From Pseudomonadota bacterium (lineage in GTDB: Bacteria; Myxococcota_A; Polyangia; Haliangiales; Haliangiaceae): DNA of 64,000 bases. The stretch is from assembly GCA_022360315.1 (NCBI GenBank), contig JAKSDA010000298.1, positions 1 to 64,000 of the forward strand, read 5' to 3'. The notes under the pieces were generated by a model that was not told where the DNA came from, ran no database searches, and was given only the letters and a program-made list of their open reading frames with translations. The stretch's first letter is position 1. Each line of letters begins with the position of its first letter. Positions 36,629 through 46,041 of the stretch are shown here, one piece after another. A program made the translations under genes and the position numbers.

Positions 36629-39600
36629 TTGCTTCCACCGTGACACGACGAGGCGACGTGTCGTAGCATTGGTCAAAGCCGCTGCGACTCTATCGTCTTC
36701 GGCGCGCAGCACCTTCTTGAGAGACGAATGCGCCGATAATATCGACCTGCGCCGAGAGGTAGAATCACGTCTTGTTGCGCAGCAACAAAACGCCCGTAAT
36801 GTCCGTAAGGAAGCGCTTTTTTTCGAAGCGATATCTCTACAGCCAGGGGAGTGCGCCGCGTATCTCATCCGTGCGTGCGCCGATGATCCGGAACTCGGTC
36901 GAGAGGTGGCGCAATTGGTCGAACGCGACCGTCAGCGCGAGGCGCGTCCGCAGTGGCCCGCTGCGCTGCAATGGCTTGATGAGGAGTTGATGCACCGCGT
37001 TTCACTGGGGCGCGGTGAACTGATAGGGCGCTATGTCGTGCTCCACAAAGTGGGCGCGGGCGGACAGGGGGCGGTCTATGTCGCATACGATTCCGAACTG
37101 GATCGGCAAGTAGCGATCAAGATCGTTCATACCCGACTTGCAGGACGCGCTCGCAAGCGCCTGGCGCGTGAAGCTCGCGCGTTGGCTCGGCTCTCGCATC
37201 CGAACGTCGTGCAGGTCATCGAGCTGGACGATCACAACGGATTGGTCTTTCTCGCCATGGAGCTGGTTACCGGCACATCGCTGCAAGAATGGTACAAGAG
37301 CGATCCGGGCTGGCCCGAGGTCTTGCGGGTTTCCGTCGACGCGGCTCGGGGAGTTGCGGCGGCTCACGCCAAGGGCATTATTCACCGCGACATCAAGCCA
37401 TCGAATCTGCTGCTCGGCGACGATGGCCGGGCCCGGGTCGTCGACTTCGGTCTCGCTGCGGCCCACCAATCCAGTGTCGCCGAACAATACAGCCGGGAAG
37501 GTCACACTCACTGTGAGGACCCAGCGCGGGCGGGCGACGATCCGCCAGCGACGAGTGAGCCCTTGACCGCAACCGGCGAGTTCATGGGGACACTGCACTA
37601 TATGGCACCGGAGCAACATATGGGAGACATCCCAGGGCCCGCCGCCGATCAATATAGCTTTTGCGTATCGCTCTACCAGGGCCTCTATGGCACGCTCCCC
37701 TTTCCCGCAACCGAGCCAGCTGAGCTGCTCAAACAAAAACTCGATGACGAGCTCTCCGTGCCTGCAGACAGCGATGTGCCGGTCTGGCTCTATCACATCG
37801 TGAAGCGGGGCCTCGCGGTCGCGCCCGAGGACCGCTATCCGTCCATGGACGCGCTCATCACCGCCCTCGAAAGTAATCCCAGCGAGCGCCGGAGAGCATG
37901 GATGCGCAACGCGACTCTGGCTGCGATCAGCGGGGTCGTGACAGCGCTGCTCCTCATGCTGGCGTCGACCGAATTCACCGATCCCGGCCAGGCCTGTCAG
38001 GGCTTGGCGCAAGAACTCCAGGGAATCTGGGACCCGGACGTAAAAGCGCAGGTCCAGAGCGTGTTTGTGGCCACCGGGGTGGGAAACTACGCGCTCGACA
38101 CCTCTCGACGGGTGGCGAGCATCCTCGATGAGTATGCGAGTTCGTGGCTGGCCTTGCGCACTGAGGCATGTGAAGCCACGGCTGGGGGAGAAGCACACCT
38201 CACAGCAGTGATGCACCGGACCATCGAGTGCCTGGACCGACGTCGCGATCAGCTGGACGCGCTGGTCGAGCTCTATGCCACGCATGCGAATCGCGAACTG
38301 GTGAGCAAAGCGGTGCAAGCGGCGCGAGCTCTTTGGCCTATCGACTACTGTGCCGATATCGAGGCGCTCATGGCTGTCATACCCCCACCAGAAGATCCGC
38401 GAGTACGGGCGCGAGTCGAGGGATTGCAGAACGAGGTCGATCGCCTGGAATTCCTCTTTCACGTCGGACAGTACCAACGGGGAGTGGCGCGCGGAGAAGC
38501 GCTCTTGACCGAAGTGAGCAATCTCGGTTACGCACCCATTAATGCCCAAATCGCCTATCACACCGCCCGGTTAAAAAACAGCGCCGGCGACCACAGTGGT
38601 GCGGAAGTGCTGCTCGAGGAGGCCATCTCTCTGGCGGCCAAGGCCAAGGACGACGTACTTCTCGCCAGGGTATTGGCGAAACGGCTGGAGGTCGTGGGGT
38701 GGTCTCAAGGGCGTCCCAACGATGCGCTTCCTCTGGTCGCCTGGGCGATGACTGCCGCGGACCGAGCCGATGATGACCTTGTGCGCTCCGAAATCCTGTC
38801 CAGAGTGGCCAATGTGCTGCATGGTGGTGGCGACTACGAGGGGGCCAAACTCCGCTATGAGCGCGCTCTGGCCATTCGCGAAGCGTTGCTTGGACCCGAT
38901 CATCCCGAGGTCGCCACGTTACTCAACGATCTGAGCCAATTACTCTATTTCATGGGGGACTATGGAAAGGCCAAGGCAGGACACGAGCGGGCCCTGGCCA
39001 TCCGAGAGAGAGTACTGGGGCCAGAGCATCCCGACGTGGCTGCTTCGCTGGGAAATCTGGCCCGTATTCTGTCGGAACTGGGCAAGTACGAGCAAGCTCG
39101 GCGAATACACGAACGTGCCCTGGCCATCCGCGAGCGGGTATTGGGGCCAGAGCATCCCACCGTGGCCGCATCACTCAACGGCCTGGGTATCGTTCTGTGG
39201 CAACTGGGCCACTATGCGGAAGCCAGAGCCAAACAGGAGCGGGCCTTGATCATTCAGGAAAAGGTTATGGGCCCGGCCCATCCCGACGTCGCGCAGTCGC
39301 TTCACGGCCTGGGCCTGGTGCTGTCGGCGCAGGCCGAGTATCAGGAAGCCACAAGGCGACATGAACGTGCCCTGGCCATCCGCGAGAAGGTACTGGGACC
39401 GGAGCATCCCTTGGTGGCCATCTCACTGAGCAATCTGGCCTTCGTGCTCAGGCAACTCGGCAACTACAATGAGTCCCTGGCTCGATACCAGCGGGCTCTG
39501 GCCATTCGGGAGCAGGCTTTGGGGCCGGACCATTCCGAGGTGGCGACGTTGCTCAATAACCAGGGTCGCGTGCTCTGGTCCATGGGCAAATACAGAGCGT

Positions 39601-40058
39601 CCCAAGATCGATACGAGCGGGCCCTGGCGATCAGTGAAAAGGCATTTGGGTCTGAGCATCCGACGTTGGCATATGAGCTGACTGGCTTGGGCCGCGCCTT
39701 GGTGGCCCAGGGAAAGCTGGCTGCAGCCAGGCCGCACCTTCAACGCGCGCTCTGGTTGTTCGAGACCGGACTGGGCCCGGATCACCCCAAGCTGGCATGG
39801 CCTCTTTTGGGGTTGGCCGAATTCCATCTCGCCCGGGATAGGCCCAGTGCCAGTGTCCGCGTTTTGCAGCGAGCCCTGATGCTAGCCGAGGAGAGCGCCC
39901 GCGTTGAGGTCCAGCTCACCCTGGCCCGAGCATTGTGGAGGCTGGGCACCGACAGAAAACGAGCTATTGCTCTGGCCAGGCAAGCCCGCGATACGTATCG
40001 GCGACATGGCAATCAGCCGATGATCCAGAAAGCGTCCCGCTGGCTCGCCGAGCGCTGA
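36609..40058 (+). CDS. Ser/Thr protein kinase with eight tandem TPRs
   Basis: A 1149-residue protein. The N-terminal 110 residues resemble the helical lead-in found in ECF-associated kinases. The kinase domain runs from about 140 to 420: glycine loop VGAGGQGAVY at 148-157, Lys171, HRDIKPSN at 259-266, DFG at 279-281. A transmembrane helix lies near 433-455 (LAAISGVVTALLLMLAS). Residues 751-1086 are eight perfect-length 42-residue TPRs of the kinesin-light-chain type (ERALAIRExxLGPxHP). ATG 36609 was chosen; a TTG at 36600 is in frame. It is divergent from a sigma factor gene with which it probably signals. Confidence 0.92.
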   Translation: MGEQSSNCFHRDTTRRRVVALVKAAATLSSSARSTFLRDECADNIDLRREVESRLVAQQQNARNVRKEALFFEAISLQPGECAAYLIRACADDPELGREVAQLVERDRQREARPQWPAALQWLDEELMHRVSLGRGELIGRYVVLHKVGAGGQGAVYVAYDSELDRQVAIKIVHTRLAGRARKRLAREARALARLSHPNVVQVIELDDHNGLVFLAMELVTGTSLQEWYKSDPGWPEVLRVSVDAARGVAAAHAKGIIHRDIKPSNLLLGDDGRARVVDFGLAAAHQSSVAEQYSREGHTHCEDPARAGDDPPATSEPLTATGEFMGTLHYMAPEQHMGDIPGPAADQYSFCVSLYQGLYGTLPFPATEPAELLKQKLDDELSVPADSDVPVWLYHIVKRGLAVAPEDRYPSMDALITALESNPSERRRAWMRNATLAAISGVVTALLLMLASTEFTDPGQACQGLAQELQGIWDPDVKAQVQSVFVATGVGNYALDTSRRVASILDEYASSWLALRTEACEATAGGEAHLTAVMHRTIECLDRRRDQLDALVELYATHANRELVSKAVQAARALWPIDYCADIEALMAVIPPPEDPRVRARVEGLQNEVDRLEFLFHVGQYQRGVARGEALLTEVSNLGYAPINAQIAYHTARLKNSAGDHSGAEVLLEEAISLAAKAKDDVLLARVLAKRLEVVGWSQGRPNDALPLVAWAMTAADRADDDLVRSEILSRVANVLHGGGDYEGAKLRYERALAIREALLGPDHPEVATLLNDLSQLLYFMGDYGKAKAGHERALAIRERVLGPEHPDVAASLGNLARILSELGKYEQARRIHERALAIRERVLGPEHPTVAASLNGLGIVLWQLGHYAEARAKQERALIIQEKVMGPAHPDVAQSLHGLGLVLSAQAEYQEATRRHERALAIREKVLGPEHPLVAISLSNLAFVLRQLGNYNESLARYQRALAIREQALGPDHSEVATLLNNQGRVLWSMGKYRASQDRYERALAISEKAFGSEHPTLAYELTGLGRALVAQGKLAAARPHLQRALWLFETGLGPDHPKLAWPLLGLAEFHLARDRPSASVRVLQRALMLAEESARVEVQLTLARALWRLGTDRKRAIALARQARDTYRRHGNQPMIQKASRWLAER
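38859..39866 (+). repeat. eight 126-bp tandem units encoding TPRs
   Basis: Within the kinase gene, eight in-frame units of exactly 126 bp (42 codons) start with codons for [EQ]RAL and keep the pattern GPxHPxVA at positions 12-19. Identity is highest between units 2 and 3 and declines towards the end. Such regular repeats can change in copy number between strains. Confidence 0.85.
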
Positions 40059-40192
40059 CGACCAAGTACCCGATTCAGCGACGTAATCGCACATAGCCAA
40101 TTTCTTTACTCGACAGTTTTCGGGTCGCGGCCAAGCTTGCGCGGCCCATATTGCTCACCTCTGTGTGTTGGATTCTTGGACCGGCCGGAGTT

Positions 40193-40540
40193 TCACGTAT
40201 CGCGTACGATGTCCTTTGCTAGTGTCTGTGCACGCAGCTCGTCGATCACGGCCTCATCGGCCAGCGGAGTGTTGCTGCGATACCCGGCACGGGCAATGGT
40301 ATGGGCGGCAATGGGTGCGGTGAGGCACAAGAATGCACCGATGAGCCCAGCGCGAATGGCAGCGCCAGTACCCCCGATGTGGATAGCCGCGGCCGCAGCC
40401 AAAAGGACCAACCCCAGTGGAGCTGCTTTGCTGGCGGCCTGCATACGCGAATACAGATCAGGCATACGCAGTATTCCAACGGCGGCGACGAGGATAAGAC
40501 CGGCGCCCATGAGGGCCAAAATAGCCACAGCTGTGCTCAC
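40193..40540 (-). CDS. mrpG: Mrp/Mnh Na+/H+ antiporter subunit G
   Basis: A 115-residue membrane protein with three helices and the typical LVAAVGILRMPDLYSRMQAA and KAAPLGLVLLAAAAAIHIGG. It is the last subunit of the hetero-oligomeric Mrp antiporter. GTG 40540 overlaps the TGA of mrpF (GTGA). A Lys-Asp-rich end follows the last helix. The operon reads A-B-C-D-E-F-G on the minus strand. Confidence 0.93.
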   Translation of the reverse strand: MSTAVAILALMGAGLILVAAVGILRMPDLYSRMQAASKAAPLGLVLLAAAAAIHIGGTGAAIRAGLIGAFLCLTAPIAAHTIARAGYRSNTPLADEAVIDELRAQTLAKDIVRDT

Positions 40541-40791
40541 GATTGCGCCTTTCGTTCCAGATAGCGGGCAAACGCCACCGTGCCGACAAAGGAGACCAGC
40601 GCCAGGGAGATGGCAATGTCGAGATATATCTGGCTGGCAAAGCGTATACTGTACATGATGAGCAATCCGGTGGCCGCGGCGACGGCCAGATCCAGGGCAA
40701 CCACGCGGTCGGCCAGGCTGGGGCCGCGAACCACGCGCACAGCAGCCAGAACCATGGCCGCTGTCAGAATGGCAGCGAGATATGCCATCAT
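40537..40791 (-). CDS. mrpF: Mrp antiporter subunit F
   Basis: An 84-residue, three-helix protein with the family motif VRGPSLADRVVALDLAVAA and IYLDIAISLALVSFVGTVAF. ATG 40791 overlaps the stop of mrpE (ATGA); an ATG at 40788 is adjacent. Required for assembly and function of the Mrp complex. No unusual residues seen. Confidence 0.93.
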   Translation of the reverse strand: MMAYLAAILTAAMVLAAVRVVRGPSLADRVVALDLAVAAATGLLIMYSIRFASQIYLDIAISLALVSFVGTVAFARYLERKAQS

Positions 40792-41126
40792 CGCAGTAGC
40801 TCCAACACACGGCGCTCGAATCCGTCTTTCAGAGCGCGACGGGCAGCGTCCGGGTCGTCGGCAAAGAGGGTATGTACATACAAGGTGGTGCGATCTGTCG
40901 ATACGTCGAGGCTGAGCGAACCAGGGGTCAGAGTGATGAGATTGGCTACCCAGGCGATCTCTGCGTCGGTTCGGGCTGACAGCGGCATCGCGATAATGCC
41001 CGGTGCGCGATGGGCGCGCGGGGTCAAAACATCCCAGGCAACGCGTGCGCTGGAGATGATGAGCTCCCAAAAAAAGAATCCAGCCAGAGCGGTTAGTTTG
41101 ACCAGCTTGGTCATCCAACGAATCAC
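40788..41126 (-). CDS. mrpE: Mrp antiporter subunit E
   Basis: A 112-residue protein with one or two N-terminal helices (LTALAGFFFWELIISSARVA) and the conserved ANLITLTPGSLSLDVSTD segment followed by LYVHTLF. It overlaps mrpD by 4 bases. Shorter than the Bacillus MrpE (about 158 residues) but within the bacterial range of the family. Confidence 0.92.
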   Translation of the reverse strand: MIRWMTKLVKLTALAGFFFWELIISSARVAWDVLTPRAHRAPGIIAMPLSARTDAEIAWVANLITLTPGSLSLDVSTDRTTLYVHTLFADDPDAARRALKDGFERRVLELLR

Positions 41127-42658
41127 ATGACACCTCCTTCAGTAGTTCCCGATGCCATGTTGGCGTCGAGCGGTCCCGGCATCCCCGCGGATATCAGTTC
41201 GACAGCGGCCTGCTCGGCCCAGGCAAATAGTAGGCCGGGAAATAAGCCAATGAAGACAGTCAGGGCAGCGAGCACCACCATGGGCCCGATGAGCTTGGGG
41301 CTCAGGCGGGCTGTCCCCCGGATTCGAGCAGGTGCCGGGGGGGCCTGCCAAAAGGCACTATTCCAGATCTTCATCATACTCACCAGGGTCAAGAGACCAG
41401 CTACCAGAGCCGCTGCAGCCAGAAGCGGATAGCCGGCGGCAAGTACTGCCTTGAGAGTGGCCAGTTTGGCCCAAAAGCCGGACAGAGGGGGAATACCGGC
41501 CAGACTCAGGGCGGGGATCAAAAACAAAACGGCCAGTAGAGGGGCGTGCTGAGCCAGTCTGCCCAGCCGGGTCAAACGGCCTGTACCGGCCAGGGTCTCG
41601 ATGGCGCCGGCGACAAAATACAAGTTGGTTTTTACCAGGATATGGTGAATGGTGTAGAAAACGGCCGCGGTCACGGCAAATTGGCGCACCTGTGGGTCGG
41701 CCGCGCCGACCAGCCCGACGCCGAGGACAATGTAGCCGATCTGGCTAATGATGTGAAAGCCGAGAATACGCCGCACGTCGCCCTGGCCCACAGCGCCCAG
41801 CACACCGGCGAGCATGGTGGCACCGGCAACCACGAGGATGGCCGCAAATACTGGATCCAGGGGGGGGAACACCGAGGCAAACATGCGCAAAAAAGCATAC
41901 ACACCCACTTTGGTCAACAGACCGGCAAATACCGCTGCAACGGCTGCTGGAGGAGTGTGGTAACTGGCCGGTAACCAGGAAAATACGGGAAATAGTCCGG
42001 CCTTGATGGCAAAGGATACGGCAAACAAGGCAGCCATGGCCACGACGAGAGAGGGGTTGCTGTCGGCGATGATGGCCAGTCGCGCGGGCAACTCGGCCAT
42101 GGAAAGAGAATGGCACACAGCGTACAAAATGCCCACAGCAACCAGAAATACAGCAGAGCTGATGAGATTGATGGCAACGTATTTGATGGCTCCAGCCATC
42201 TGCAACCGCTCACCGCCCATGGCCAGAAGTACAAAGCTGGCGATGAGCATGACTTCAAACCAAACGAAGAGGTTGAATACATCGCCGGTGAGAAAGGCGC
42301 CGCACACTCCCATGACCAAGATGTGAAATAGAGGGAAATAGCTGAAGGCAATCCGGCGACTGTCTATCTGGCCCATAGAGTAAACCGCTCCACAGGCGGC
42401 CACCACCGCCGTTACAGCGACGAGAAGCGCGCTGAGGACATCAGCGGTGAAAGCAATGGCAAAACCGGGCGGCCAGCCGCCCATGTGCACGGTCTGCGGG
42501 CCGCTGTGAAGTACTCGAAACAAAAGCCACAAAGCAACGGGTACCAGGGCCAGGGCTCCCCCGACTCCAATTGCGCGCTGCACCCGCACCCGGCGGCGCA
42601 CGAGCAGGCCGATGGTGGCCGTGATGAGAGGCAAGACGATCGGGAGTACCACGGCCAT
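41123..42658 (-). CDS. mrpD: Mrp antiporter subunit D
   Basis: A 511-residue, NuoN/ND2-like proton-pumping subunit with 14 helices. The conserved Glu-containing helix NLFVWFEVMLIASFVLLAMG and Lys in FAIKAGLFPVFSWLPASYHT (proton path) are present, as is VRRILGFHIISQIGYIVLG. ATG 42658 overlaps the mrpC stop (TGATG); an upstream open frame to 42712 is not needed. Confidence 0.94.
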   Translation of the reverse strand: MAVVLPIVLPLITATIGLLVRRRVRVQRAIGVGGALALVPVALWLLFRVLHSGPQTVHMGGWPPGFAIAFTADVLSALLVAVTAVVAACGAVYSMGQIDSRRIAFSYFPLFHILVMGVCGAFLTGDVFNLFVWFEVMLIASFVLLAMGGERLQMAGAIKYVAINLISSAVFLVAVGILYAVCHSLSMAELPARLAIIADSNPSLVVAMAALFAVSFAIKAGLFPVFSWLPASYHTPPAAVAAVFAGLLTKVGVYAFLRMFASVFPPLDPVFAAILVVAGATMLAGVLGAVGQGDVRRILGFHIISQIGYIVLGVGLVGAADPQVRQFAVTAAVFYTIHHILVKTNLYFVAGAIETLAGTGRLTRLGRLAQHAPLLAVLFLIPALSLAGIPPLSGFWAKLATLKAVLAAGYPLLAAAALVAGLLTLVSMMKIWNSAFWQAPPAPARIRGTARLSPKLIGPMVVLAALTVFIGLFPGLLFAWAEQAAVELISAGMPGPLDANMASGTTEGGVM

Positions 42659-43005
42659 CAGGCAACCTCCTCGCGCATGCGGTCGAGCTCGTCGGTACCC
42701 ATGACGCGGCACACCCGCTTGACCAGCACAGCAGCAAATGCGACCACGGCAAAGCCAATGACAATGGCGGTGAGAACCAAAGCCTGGGGAATGGGATCGG
42801 CATAGCCCGCGGGTGGGCTCAGTGCACCGTCAGCAACGATGGCAGGAGTGCCGCGGCGCAGGCCGCCCGCCACGAAAATGAGCAAATTGGCTCCGTGGCT
42901 CATCAGCACCAGGCCAATGACCAGGCGGATGACACTGGGCCGCAGCATGAGGAAAACCCCCGCAGCGAACAGAACCCCCACGGCTACGGCAAACACAAAA
43001 AACAT
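42658..43005 (-). CDS. mrpC: Mrp antiporter subunit C
   Basis: A 115-residue NuoK-like protein with three helices (VFAVAVGVLFAAGVFLML, IGLVLMSHGANLLIFVAGGL, ALVLTAIVIGFAVVAFAAVL), all characteristic of MnhC/NuoK, including the conserved ALVLTAIVIG. Four bases separate it from mrpB. Confidence 0.94.
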   Translation of the reverse strand: MFFVFAVAVGVLFAAGVFLMLRPSVIRLVIGLVLMSHGANLLIFVAGGLRRGTPAIVADGALSPPAGYADPIPQALVLTAIVIGFAVVAFAAVLVKRVCRVMGTDELDRMREEVA

Positions 43006-43009
43006 CGAA

Positions 43010-43414
43010 TTATTCCTCGGCCAGAGTGAGAAGGATCAATAGTGCCGTGCCCACCACGACCAGATACACGCCGATATCAAATATGAGCACCGTACCGACC
43101 TTGGCAACATGGGGAATGGCAAACCACCATTGGGCCTGCAAGAGCTCGTCTCCCTGAACGAGCGGCACCACGGCTGCGATCACAACCATCAGCAATCCGC
43201 CGGCAGTGATCGAGAGCGGCTCGAGGCGCACAGCGCGAGCTGTGGCGCGCGAACCAAAGGCGACCAGATGTAGGGCCAGTCCGCCGGTCAAAAGCAATCC
43301 GCCGATAAAGCCACCGCCCGGGGCATCGTGGCCGCGCAACAGGACAAAAATCGATATTATGGCCAAGATGGCGACAAGTGGCCGCGCTGTGGCGCGCAGA
43401 ATGATAGAACTCAT
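43010..43414 (-). CDS. mrpB: Mrp antiporter subunit B
   Basis: A 134-residue four-helix protein with the family stretch RGHDAPGGGFIGGLLLTGGL and FDIGVYLVVVGTALLILLTL. ATG 43414 overlaps the mrpA stop by 4 bases. It belongs to the MrpB domain family that is also fused to the C-terminus of MrpA. Confidence 0.94.
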   Translation of the reverse strand: MSSIILRATARPLVAILAIISIFVLLRGHDAPGGGFIGGLLLTGGLALHLVAFGSRATARAVRLEPLSITAGGLLMVVIAAVVPLVQGDELLQAQWWFAIPHVAKVGTVLIFDIGVYLVVVGTALLILLTLAEE

Positions 43415-45762
43415 GTGGCCTCCCGCTCAGGTCTGGCGGCAGCGATGCGGCGCAGGCGCAAGAGTGCCAGTACGCCCAGGCCAGCCACGGCCACAACGAC
43501 GATCTCACCCAGGGTGTCCAGAGCGCGAAAATCGACCAGGATGACGTTGACGATATTGTGGCCATACCCCTGGGGAACGCTGGTTTTGGAGTAATACGTG
43601 GCCGCATCGGCAGGCAGATGGATGGCTGCCGATGCCAGGGTTAATCCGGTGACGAGCGCACCACACGCCACGGCAATGGCGACGTCGCGCACGGTACGGA
43701 TTCGACTACTGGATCGCAACGCCTGACTGGAGTGAACCGGCAAGTGGTGGAATACCAGGGCCAGGACCACAACGGTCAAGACTTCCACCACGATCAGGGT
43801 CAAGGCAAGGTCGGGAGCACCGTAGAGGGCAAAGGTGAGCGCAATACCCAGACCGCTGATGCCCAGGGCGGCAATGGCCCCCAGATAGGTGGGAATCAAT
43901 GCCGCAGCAACGGCTCCAATAGCGATGAGCGCCGCGATGGCGCAGTCGGTGACATCGAGTGAAATGGGCTCGATCGCCAGGGGGTGGAGGAGAGCTCCGA
44001 CCAGAGGAATAGATACACCGGCTATCAGTACCAGGAGAACCACCGCAATGTAGCGGGTCAAATGGCCGTTTTGCACCGCTGCAGCAAATCGAGCCCCAAC
44101 CCGGTACAATCCGGCCAGGGCGCCGTTGTACAGGGACTCGGCCAACGTCGGCGCGGGTGCGGTACCAGCCGTGCGGAATCGACCACGCATGGCCACATAC
44201 AGAGCGATGCCACCAATGATGGTCAACGCGCTCAGCGCCAGGACGATCACAGCCTGGCTATTCAATCCGTGCCAAAGGGCCAGATCCATGGCCACGGGCT
44301 GGTTCACGATGGATGCGGCGGCCCAGGAGCCAAGAATCTGGTCGAATAGACCCGGCCATAGGCCGAGAATCAGACCCATGCCGGCTAGAAACCATGGACC
44401 GATGAGCATGGACAAATCAGCCTCGTGGGCGGCTTTGGCCGGCTCTGTGGCAGGGCCAAAAAATGGCTTAAAAGCCACGATCAAGGCGATGACCACCAGG
44501 GCCGAGTTAGCCGCCACGGCCACGACCAGAAGTCCTGAACCGAAAGGCCCGAGGGTGAGCTTGGCCGCATAGAACAGCTCTTTGCCAATAAAGCCCAGGG
44601 TGGGTGGCAAACCGGCCATGCTGATCGCAGCGACCAATGCAGCCATCGCAGTATATGGCAGCCGCCGGCGCAGTCCGCCGAGACGGTCGATCATGCGCGT
44701 GCCAGCGCCGTGGTCGATGTTGCCCACCACCATGAAAAGGGCGGCCTTGTACAGGGCATGGGCGCACAACAGTACCAGAGCCGCTTTGACCGCTTTGCTA
44801 CTGCCCAAACCGATGAGCATTGTGATGATGCCCAAGACCGCTACCGTGGAGTACGCGAGCAATCGCTTGAGATCGCGCTGGCGCAGTCCGACCACAGCAC
44901 CGATGACCATTGTCGCAGCCCCGGCACCCGTGATCGATAAAATCCACACGTCGGTGTCGCCCAGATGGGGCTGTAAACGGGCGATGAGGTAGATGCCGGC
45001 CTTGACCATGGTGGCCGAGTGCAAATAGGCGCTTGCCGGCGTGGGCGCGGCCATGGCGCCGGGCAACCAGAAGTGAAACGGAAACTGGGCAGACTTGGTA
45101 AACGCACCCAGCAGAACCAACACGACAATGGCGGTATAATAGGGATGACTGCGCAGATCCACGGCGTGCAAAGCGGCGATGGAGCTGGCCTGGGCCGGGT
45201 CCACTCCCATATCGACAGCGGCCATCCCGATGAGGACAAAGCCGCACAAAAGCGCCAGTCCACCAGCGCCGGTGACCAATAGCGCGGTCAGTGCGGCATC
45301 GCGAGCCGATTTTGCACGGCTCTTGTACGCGATGAGCGCATACGAAGCGATACTGGTGAGCTCCCAAAAAATAAAGAGCACGATGAGATTGTCGCTAAAG
45401 ACCACTCCGAGCATGGCGGCCATAAACGCCAAAAGATAGGCAAAAAATCGCCCGCAACGGCTATCGCCGGCGAAGTAGCTGCCACTGTACAAAGTGATGA
45501 GCGCGCCGATGAGGCAGATCAATACGGCAAATAAAAGCGCCAACCCGTCGCCCACAAAGGAGACATCTACACCGAGAGCGGGCATCCATGTCCACCTCTC
45601 GGCCCATGGGACGTGCGGGCCCATGGCAATGTCGATACCCAAGTAGACAGCGCTCCCCAACGGCACGAGGGCCATCAGCCAGCCCAGGCCACGACCCGCT
45701 CGTCGAGCCAATAGCGGAGCACAGGCGGCTGCAACTGCCAGCAGTAGAATCATTACAGCCAT
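43411..45762 (-). CDS. mrpA: Mrp antiporter subunit A
   Basis: A 783-residue ND5-like subunit. The helical core contains FWELTSIASYALIAYKSRAK (conserved Glu), AKSARDAALTALLVTGAGG, FPFHFWLPGAMAAPTPASAY and LHSATMVKAGIYLIARLQP, the antiporter signature. A C-terminal MrpB-like extension ends FRALDTLGEIVVVAVAGLGV, as in full-length MrpA. Starts considered: ATG 45762 (chosen), GTG 45789 and ATG 45753; none has a strong ribosome-binding site. It is the first gene of the operon, with a LysR-type dyad about 60 bases upstream. Confidence 0.94.
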   Translation of the reverse strand: MAVMILLLAVAAACAPLLARRAGRGLGWLMALVPLGSAVYLGIDIAMGPHVPWAERWTWMPALGVDVSFVGDGLALLFAVLICLIGALITLYSGSYFAGDSRCGRFFAYLLAFMAAMLGVVFSDNLIVLFIFWELTSIASYALIAYKSRAKSARDAALTALLVTGAGGLALLCGFVLIGMAAVDMGVDPAQASSIAALHAVDLRSHPYYTAIVVLVLLGAFTKSAQFPFHFWLPGAMAAPTPASAYLHSATMVKAGIYLIARLQPHLGDTDVWILSITGAGAATMVIGAVVGLRQRDLKRLLAYSTVAVLGIITMLIGLGSSKAVKAALVLLCAHALYKAALFMVVGNIDHGAGTRMIDRLGGLRRRLPYTAMAALVAAISMAGLPPTLGFIGKELFYAAKLTLGPFGSGLLVVAVAANSALVVIALIVAFKPFFGPATEPAKAAHEADLSMLIGPWFLAGMGLILGLWPGLFDQILGSWAAASIVNQPVAMDLALWHGLNSQAVIVLALSALTIIGGIALYVAMRGRFRTAGTAPAPTLAESLYNGALAGLYRVGARFAAAVQNGHLTRYIAVVLLVLIAGVSIPLVGALLHPLAIEPISLDVTDCAIAALIAIGAVAAALIPTYLGAIAALGISGLGIALTFALYGAPDLALTLIVVEVLTVVVLALVFHHLPVHSSQALRSSSRIRTVRDVAIAVACGALVTGLTLASAAIHLPADAATYYSKTSVPQGYGHNIVNVILVDFRALDTLGEIVVVAVAGLGVLALLRLRRIAAARPEREAT

Positions 45763-45821
45763 ACGTCGGGACAGTATATGGCCTCTCACTCACTTCGACA
45801 AATTAAAAATGACAATCGATT

Positions 45822-45840
45822 GATTCGAAATATACGAATC
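45822..45840. promoter_or_regulatory. LysR-type inverted repeat upstream of the mrp operon
   Basis: GATTCG (45822-45827) and CGAATC (45835-45840) form a perfect dyad around AAATATA; the centre TCGAAATATACGA fits the T-N11-A pattern of LysR-family operators. It sits about 60 bases before the mrpA start and in the divergent promoter region with the HPF-like gene. An 11-mer AATTATCGATT occurs at 45895-45905 and again at 47284-47294, in the nhaR/permease promoter region. NhaR encoded nearby is the obvious candidate regulator (inference). Confidence 0.5.
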
Positions 45841-45894
45841 ATGTGGAATCCACTGAGCTGCGACTTCCTCGTAAAAATCACACAAATATCTGCG

Positions 45895-45905
45895 AATTAT
45901 CGATT
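45895..45905. promoter_or_regulatory. AATTATCGATT motif shared with the nhaR promoter region
   Basis: The same 11 bases occur at 47284-47294 between nhaR and the permease gene. The repetition in both regions flanking an nhaR gene is suggestive of a shared binding site, but an 11-mer is short. Confidence 0.3.
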
Positions 45906-45941
45906 TGTGCGCAGCATCGGATCGGCCCACTATATCTGACA

Positions 45942-45976
45942 CGGGCACCTGCCGAGCAATCGACGCGGGGTGCCCG
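45942..45976 (+). promoter_or_regulatory. hairpin in the leader of the HPF-like gene
   Basis: CGGGCACC (45942-45949) pairs perfectly with GGTGCCCG (45969-45976), an 8-bp stem with a 19-base loop, about 65 bases before the ATG of the HPF-like gene. It may influence mRNA stability or translation. Confidence 0.3.
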
Positions 45977-46041
45977 TAGAGCTCCACTGGTAAACCAACC
46001 CCTGTGTACATTCAGCTTCATCCAAGGAGACAGAGATAATC

